DNA of 9,929 nucleotides from Chloroflexota bacterium. GTDB lineage: Bacteria > Chloroflexota > UBA6077 > FW602-bin22 > JACQUS01. Position numbers and translations under genes: made by a program. The DNA lies in the NCBI GenBank assembly GCA_016210125.1, contig JACQUS010000260.1:1-9929 (forward strand), given 5' to 3'. How positions within the stretch are numbered: the stretch's first letter is position 1; each line of letters starts with the position of its first letter. This document shows, in pieces, positions 6,957 to 9,929 of this stretch. The notes under the pieces were generated by a model. It searched no databases. It worked only from the letters and a program-made list of their open reading frames with translations, and had not been told where the DNA came from.

Positions 6957-6989
6957 GCGTCCCCCTTCCCGCGCCGAGAAGGGGGACGC
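6957..6989 (-). terminator. Strong 11-bp hairpin between two minus-strand genes
   Basis: Arms 6957-6967 and 6979-6989 are perfectly complementary over 11 bp, including a run of five C against five G, with an 11-base loop. It begins 38 bases past the stop of the gene at 7027-7884 and 53 bases before the TTG start of the cytochrome gene. It lacks a T-run. It may partly stop or stabilise the upstream transcript, or be a dispersed palindrome of the same style as the one at 8088-8107. Confidence 0.5.
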
Positions 6990-7026
6990 GCGGAGCTGGG
7001 GCGCCGCGCCCGTGCGGCGACGCGGC

Positions 7027-7884
7027 CTAGGTGGATGAGCGCCGGCGGACGAGCAGGCCGGCGCCCAGGACGAACACGCCGGCTGCCGCCAGCGCATCCA
7101 GCGGCACGCCCGGCGCTCCGGTGCGCGGCAGGGCTGCCGCCGCGGCGCCGGCGGTCGAGAAGCGCACGTTCATCGCCGGCAGCTCGAGGATCGGGTCGTG
7201 GCCGTTGGTGACCGGCTCGACGCGCAGGTTGTGCTGGCCGGGCGGCACGTTCTTGAACACGAGCGTGTCCGTCGTCCAGGCGACGAACGGGCGGCTGTCG
7301 AGCGTGATGTGGAAGTGCCCCTCGTTCTTCGCCTTGGGATCGCTGCCCTGGTCGGTGATGCGGAAGCTGTCCGCCACGAGCTTCAGCGTCACGGTGTCGC
7401 CAGCGACCGTGGCGCCGGCGGCCGGGCTCTGGACGGTGATCTTGGGCGTGCCGCTCGGCGCCGCAGCAGCGGCCGGCGGCTGGGCCGTCGTCTTGAACTT
7501 GACCGTTAGCGGCTGCGTGCCGGGCACCGGCTTCATGTGCATGCTGAGCACCGGCTCGACTTTGATCTCGTGATCGCCGGCCGGCAGCCCCTTGAACGTC
7601 ACGCGGTTGCCGTACACGGCGACGAACGGCCGCTTGTTGACGGTGATATGAAAGTGCCCTTCGTGGGCGTTCTCGGCCTGCGTCGCCTGGTCGGTGATAG
7701 CCAGATTCTGCACGGCCAGCTCCAGGGTGACGTCGGGGCCGGCGACCGTCGCGCCGTCTTTTGGCGACACGATGGTCACCCGGCCGTGGTCGGCCAGCGC
7801 CGGGGATGCCGTGGCCAGCGCCAGGCTCCAGCCGAGCGCCAACGCGGCCGCGGCGAGCGCCAGGATTCGTGGCATTGCGCGCAT
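7027..7884 (-). CDS. Exported protein with two DUF4399-like repeats and an LPRTG C-terminal anchor
   Basis: The ATG at 7884 lies seven bases after GGAGG (7896-7892); the adjacent ATG at 7887 is also possible. The product is 285 residues. The signal peptide is about 1-31 (cleavage ALA|DH). Two homologous beta domains follow at about 36-130 and 149-242. Each opens with a 'SP..GATVAG' strand pair and carries EGHFHIT (75-81, 188-194), RPFVA (85-89, 198-202) and a late 'G.H.(I/L).VEPV' strand. A Pro/Ala linker separates them. The end has LPRTG (252-256), a hydrophobic helix and RRR (280-282), a textbook sortase signal. The paired His of GHFH and the late His suggest a metal site. DUF4399-like domains of this sort are exported and poorly characterised. 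A third related domain is in CopC at 1287-2195. The cytochrome lipoprotein gene lies just downstream on the same strand. The role is inferred to be surface metal binding or structural. Confidence 0.88.
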   Translation of the reverse strand: MRAMPRILALAAAALALGWSLALATASPALADHGRVTIVSPKDGATVAGPDVTLELAVQNLAITDQATQAENAHEGHFHITVNKRPFVAVYGNRVTFKGLPAGDHEIKVEPVLSMHMKPVPGTQPLTVKFKTTAQPPAAAAAPSGTPKITVQSPAAGATVAGDTVTLKLVADSFRITDQGSDPKAKNEGHFHITLDSRPFVAWTTDTLVFKNVPPGQHNLRVEPVTNGHDPILELPAMNVRFSTAGAAAAALPRTGAPGVPLDALAAAGVFVLGAGLLVRRRSST

Positions 7885-7918
7885 CATTGCTCCTCCCCTA
7901 TGCATCGGTTACGGTGGG

Positions 7919-7946
7919 CCCTGCGTGATCTGCCCTGCGTGATCTG
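7919..7946. repeat. Two perfect 14-bp tandem repeats upstream of the LPRTG gene
   Basis: CCCTGCGTGATCTG occurs at 7919-7932 and again directly at 7933-7946, followed by two more bases of a third copy. The pair lies about 35-62 bases upstream of the minus-strand ATG at 7884, where promoter or operator elements would be expected. It could be a direct-repeat regulator site or a recent slippage duplication. Confidence 0.75.
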
Positions 7947-8087
7947 CCATGTCTGCTGCGCCGCGCTCGTCCTGCTGCCACCTCCCTCGCGCTGCTGCCG
8001 CCTCATCCAGGCGTAGGCTAGCGGGCAGCGCACGGCGGTTCTGTAGCGCGGCTTACATTCCAGCCTCTTGGCTACCGCGCCCTCCCC

Positions 8088-8107
8088 CTCTCCCGCAGGC
8101 GGGAGAG
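8088..8107. repeat. REP-like GC-rich palindrome
   Basis: CTCTCCCGC (8088-8096) and GCGGGAGAG (8099-8107) form a perfect 9-bp stem with only two bases between. It lies inside a C-rich then G-rich block (8081-8125) ending in 'GAGGGGTGAGG'. Intergenic palindromes of the 'CCCTCTCCCGC...GCGGGAGAGGG' style are widespread in GC-rich bacterial genomes as dispersed repeats. Copy number cannot be judged from this window. Confidence 0.6.
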
Positions 8108-8259
8108 AGGGACCGAGGGGTGAGGCCGACCTCCGCGCCAGGGCCGTTTCTTGCACCGCCGGCGTACCGCAGGGACAGCGCCGGCTCCCCGTTGCCGCGG
8201 CTTCTCACCCCGTCGCTGGACCGCGCGAGCATCGAGGGCGGAGTCCAGCCCACAGGCCA

Positions 8260-8288
8260 TTGCTCTGCGCCGCCCCGCGTGGTACAAG
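8260..8288 (+). promoter_or_regulatory. Candidate promoter for the membrane protein pair
   Basis: TTGCTC (8260-8265) and TACAAG (8283-8288) are 17 bases apart, matching the sigma-70 consensus at three and four of six positions. Transcription would begin near 8295, about 38 bases before the ATG at 8333. This is a weak match. Confidence 0.25.
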
Positions 8289-8332
8289 AGCAGAAGCGAC
8301 CGCGTGACCGCGCGCCGGCGAGGGTGGCGGCG

Positions 8333-8965
8333 ATGGACGAGGATCGAGCAGCCGCAGCCAGCATGCTGCTGACGATGCTGCTCCAGGTCTTCGGCGCGGT
8401 CGTGCTCGGCCTGAGCCTGGTGCTCTTCTGGCAAGGCACGGCCCGCGAGCTGCTGGACTGGGTCGCCGGCCTGCGCGCGAGCCCGCGCGAGCTGCGCACC
8501 TCGACGCTTCTCACCGGCGCGGTGGTCCTCCTGCTGTTTGGCAACAGCCTCAGCTTTGCCCTGCGCGCCGCCTCGGAGCTGTACTTCGGCTGGGAGGCGG
8601 TGAGCTCGCGCCAGGGGTTCTGGCGCTTCGGGCTCGACGCGGCCAGCTTCTTCATCCTGGCGATGACGGCCTTCGCCGCCGCCGAGCACCCGCCGCGCGT
8701 ACGCGTGATGATCGCCGGCATCGGCCTCTGGCACATGACGCTGCTCGCCGGCCGCGTCCTGCGCGGCGCCGAGGGCCAGCGCGGCGTCCGCGGCACGCTC
8801 GCCAACGGCGGCGCGGCGGCCGTCTACGTGGCGCTGGCCGCCGGGCTGTCGTCGCTCCCGCACACTGACCGCAACGACTGGCGCGTCGGCCTGGCCGTGC
8901 TGGTGTTGGCGCTCGTCGTGAGCCTACCCGCGCTGTGGCGTACGCTGCCGCGGCAGCGACGCTAG
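8333..8965 (+). CDS. Six-helix membrane protein of unknown family, first of a tandem pair
   Basis: The ATG at 8333 follows GAGGG (8320-8324) by eight bases and begins a 210-residue protein. Six hydrophobic segments lie near residues 12-32, 57-78, 98-117, 124-143, 156-173 and 184-202. Notable positions are LLQ (16-18), ELLD (39-42), a Trp-His pair in G-L-W-H (131-134) inside the fourth helix, and WRTLP (202-206) at the C-terminus. No cofactor or catalytic motif is recognised. The next gene is a clear paralogue that aligns without gaps. The Trp-His in a membrane helix might bind haem or metal, given the cytochrome and copper genes nearby, but this is a guess. The genes are separated by 48 bases and are probably co-transcribed; the products may form a heterodimer. 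Confidence 0.82.
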   Translation: MDEDRAAAASMLLTMLLQVFGAVVLGLSLVLFWQGTARELLDWVAGLRASPRELRTSTLLTGAVVLLLFGNSLSFALRAASELYFGWEAVSSRQGFWRFGLDAASFFILAMTAFAAAEHPPRVRVMIAGIGLWHMTLLAGRVLRGAEGQRGVRGTLANGGAAAVYVALAAGLSSLPHTDRNDWRVGLAVLVLALVVSLPALWRTLPRQRR

Positions 8966-9013
8966 CGCGTGCATCGGCCGTGGAGGGATTCCACCGCGGA
9001 CTGGGAGGAAGAG

Positions 9014-9682
9014 ATGGGCCAGGATCACGCGACGGCAATCAGCACGCGTCTCGCGTGGCTGCTCCAGGGTTTCGGCGTGGTGATGGTGGCCATCTGCGGC
9101 CTGCTGCTCTGGGACGACAAAGGCAACGAGCTGCTGGACGCCTTCGGCACCTTGAGCATCGACCGCGACGATCTGCTTGCGCCTCTCCTGCTGGCCATCG
9201 CCGCGGTTGTCTTGCTCTGCGGCCAGATCGTCGCGCACGTCTACCAGACGGTGGCCGAGCCTTACGCCAGCGGCAGCGGGCAGCAACGTACCATCGCGCT
9301 GCGCCGCTTCGTCGTCGACGCGCTCGGCTTCCTGCTGATCGCCGGGCTGGCCGTCGCGGCGGCCGGCGGGCCGGCGCGCTCGCGTGTGGTCGTCGGCGGC
9401 CTCGTCCTGTGGCACCTTGCCCTGCTGATCGGCCAGGCCGTCCGCGCCGACCGCGGCCGCGGCCCGGGCCGCGCCATGCTCGGCCACAGCATCGCCGCCG
9501 TGGCCTATTTGGTGCTCCTGGCAGCGCTGACCCTCGCGGGCCCCGACGCGCGCAACGAGTGGTGGAGCGGCCTCACTGTCCTCGTCCTGGCGCTCGGCCT
9601 GAGCCTGCGGACGATCTGGCGGACGCTGCCGTCGGTGACGGCTGCCGCCGCTTCGGACGAGGCTTTCTCGGCGGGAGTTTGA
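9014..9682 (+). CDS. Six-helix membrane protein of unknown family, second of a tandem pair
   Basis: The ATG at 9014 is chosen because GGAGG (9004-9008) lies five bases upstream; the longer frame from 8969 adds 15 polar residues and has no ribosome site. The product has 222 residues and six likely helices at the same positions as its upstream neighbour. LLQ (16-18), ELLD (39-42), LWH (132-134) and WRTLP (202-206) fall at identical residue numbers. A hand count of the ungapped alignment gives about 78 identities in 210 positions, most dense in the last two helices (GL.VLVLAL..SL). It differs mainly in the second loop (residues 71-97) and carries a 16-residue polar tail after WRTLP. The function is unknown. 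It converges with the acyl-CoA dehydrogenase gene 80 bases downstream. Confidence 0.85.
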   Translation: MGQDHATAISTRLAWLLQGFGVVMVAICGLLLWDDKGNELLDAFGTLSIDRDDLLAPLLLAIAAVVLLCGQIVAHVYQTVAEPYASGSGQQRTIALRRFVVDALGFLLIAGLAVAAAGGPARSRVVVGGLVLWHLALLIGQAVRADRGRGPGRAMLGHSIAAVAYLVLLAALTLAGPDARNEWWSGLTVLVLALGLSLRTIWRTLPSVTAAAASDEAFSAGV

Positions 9683-9719
9683 CCCTGCTCTTGGTCGACG
9701 AGCGTGGCTGCACTCCCAG

Positions 9720-9741
9720 CCAGCGAGCGCGCTAGCGCTGG
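9720..9741. terminator. Weak hairpin between convergent genes
   Basis: CCAGCG (9720-9725) and CGCTGG (9736-9741) can pair over 6 bp around a 10-base loop; an alternative fold is the 10-base palindrome GCGCTAGCGC (9729-9738). The site lies in the 80-base gap between two converging genes, where a terminator is expected. No T-run is present. Confidence 0.25.
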
Positions 9742-9762
9742 ACATATCCCTGCGGCGTACGT

Positions 9763-9929
9763 CTATCTCCGCGACGCGTGCAGGAGGTCGCGGGCGACGA
9801 CGATGCGATGCACCTCGCTAGGGCCCTCGCCGATGCGGCGGATGCGCAGCTCACGGTACCAGCGCTCGAGCGGCAGGTCCTTGCTCACGCCGAGGCCACC
9901 GTGGATCTGAATGCAGCGATCGACCACGC
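9763..9929 (-). CDS. Acyl-CoA dehydrogenase, C-terminal fragment (5' end outside window)
   Basis: The minus strand encodes 54 complete C-terminal codons before TAG at 9765-9763. It reads VVDRCIQIHGGLGVSKDLPL, then ERWYRELRIRRIGEGPSEVH, then RIVVARDLL and a short HASRR tail. This is the highly conserved end of the FAD-dependent acyl-CoA dehydrogenase fold, where 'IQIHGG.G' and 'R..RIGEGPSEVHR' help bind FAD in the tetramer. The form with 'PLERWYRELRIRRIGEGPSEVHR' is typical of ACAD10/11-like dehydrogenases. It oxidises an acyl-CoA to the enoyl-CoA; the substrate cannot be told from this part. It appears unrelated to the copper genes and marks the edge of that region. Confidence 0.93.
   Translation of the reverse strand, partial: VVDRCIQIHGGLGVSKDLPLERWYRELRIRRIGEGPSEVHRIVVARDLLHASRR

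Larger units (their letters stand above)
7906..8332. other. Gene-free region between divergent genes
   Basis: About 427 bases separate the minus-strand LPRTG gene from the plus-strand membrane protein gene. An open plus frame from 7949 runs into the latter, but its N-terminal 128 residues are Ser/Arg/Pro-rich, unlike protein, and no ribosome site supports that start. The stretch holds the 14-bp tandem repeat, a REP-like palindrome at 8088-8107, a 7-bp hairpin (8158-8164 with 8179-8185) and a candidate promoter. No tRNA or other RNA gene is recognisable. No convincing promoter for the minus-strand gene was found. Confidence 0.6.

Noticed and set aside
6202..7038. Plus-strand open frame of 278 codons across the cytochrome lipoprotein
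   Set aside because: The minus-strand frame has lipobox, haem motif and axial Met; the plus frame is Ser/Ala/Arg low complexity.
7949..8332. N-terminal extension of the first six-helix protein to a start at 7949
   Set aside because: The 128 extra residues are Ser/Arg/Pro-rich, cross the REP-like palindrome, and have no ribosome site; the ATG at 8333 has one.
9704..9910. Plus-strand open frame of 68 codons near the right end
   Set aside because: The minus strand there encodes an unmistakable acyl-CoA dehydrogenase C-terminus.
1..9929. CRISPR array, tRNA, rRNA or insertion sequence
   Set aside because: No regularly spaced direct repeats with spacers, no tRNA cloverleaf, no rRNA-like stretch and no transposase or terminal inverted repeats were seen.

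Overview
The DNA is very GC-rich with strong G/C preference at third codon positions. The genes encode exported copper-type proteins with LPxTG-like tails, c-type cytochromes, and the end of an acyl-CoA dehydrogenase. This best fits an aerobic, high-GC Chloroflexota (Thermomicrobia/Sphaerobacter-like) or a similar lineage. That placement is an inference from style; no marker gene (rRNA, ribosomal protein) is present.

Layout. (1) 1-444: end of a small helical protein of unknown role, perhaps FliT/FlgN-like. (2) About 665-6205, plus strand: a copper-handling operon. It runs from a His/Cys-rich small exported protein (760-1215), to a CopC-like protein with a DUF4399-like domain and an LPRAG tail (1287-2195), to a membrane-anchored exported protein of the kind found beside CopC/CopD (2304-2972). 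The last gene (2969-6205) overlaps its neighbour by 4 bp and encodes a 1078-residue fusion: CopC, CopD, a FixH/YtkA-like domain, two membrane helices, cytochrome c, a Pro-rich linker and a metallo-beta-lactamase-fold domain. (3) 6269-7884, minus strand, convergent with the operon: an exported protein with two DUF4399-like repeats and an LPRTG tail, then a cytochrome c lipoprotein. (4) 7906-8332: a gene-free stretch with a 14-bp tandem repeat and a REP-like palindrome. (5) 8333-9682, plus strand: two tandem paralogous six-helix membrane proteins of unknown family. (6) 9763-9929, minus strand: the C-terminal end of an acyl-CoA dehydrogenase.

How the parts may work together: exported His-rich and CopC-type domains could bind copper outside the membrane, and the CopD part could move it across or deliver it to a cuproenzyme. 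The fused cytochrome c and the separate cytochrome c lipoprotein suggest a link to electron transfer, for example copper redox change or oxidase assembly. The most unusual item is the fusion's C-terminal lactamase-fold domain. It keeps the family framework, but nearly every residue that should bind metal is replaced, so it looks like a secreted pseudo-enzyme attached to a copper/haem membrane protein.
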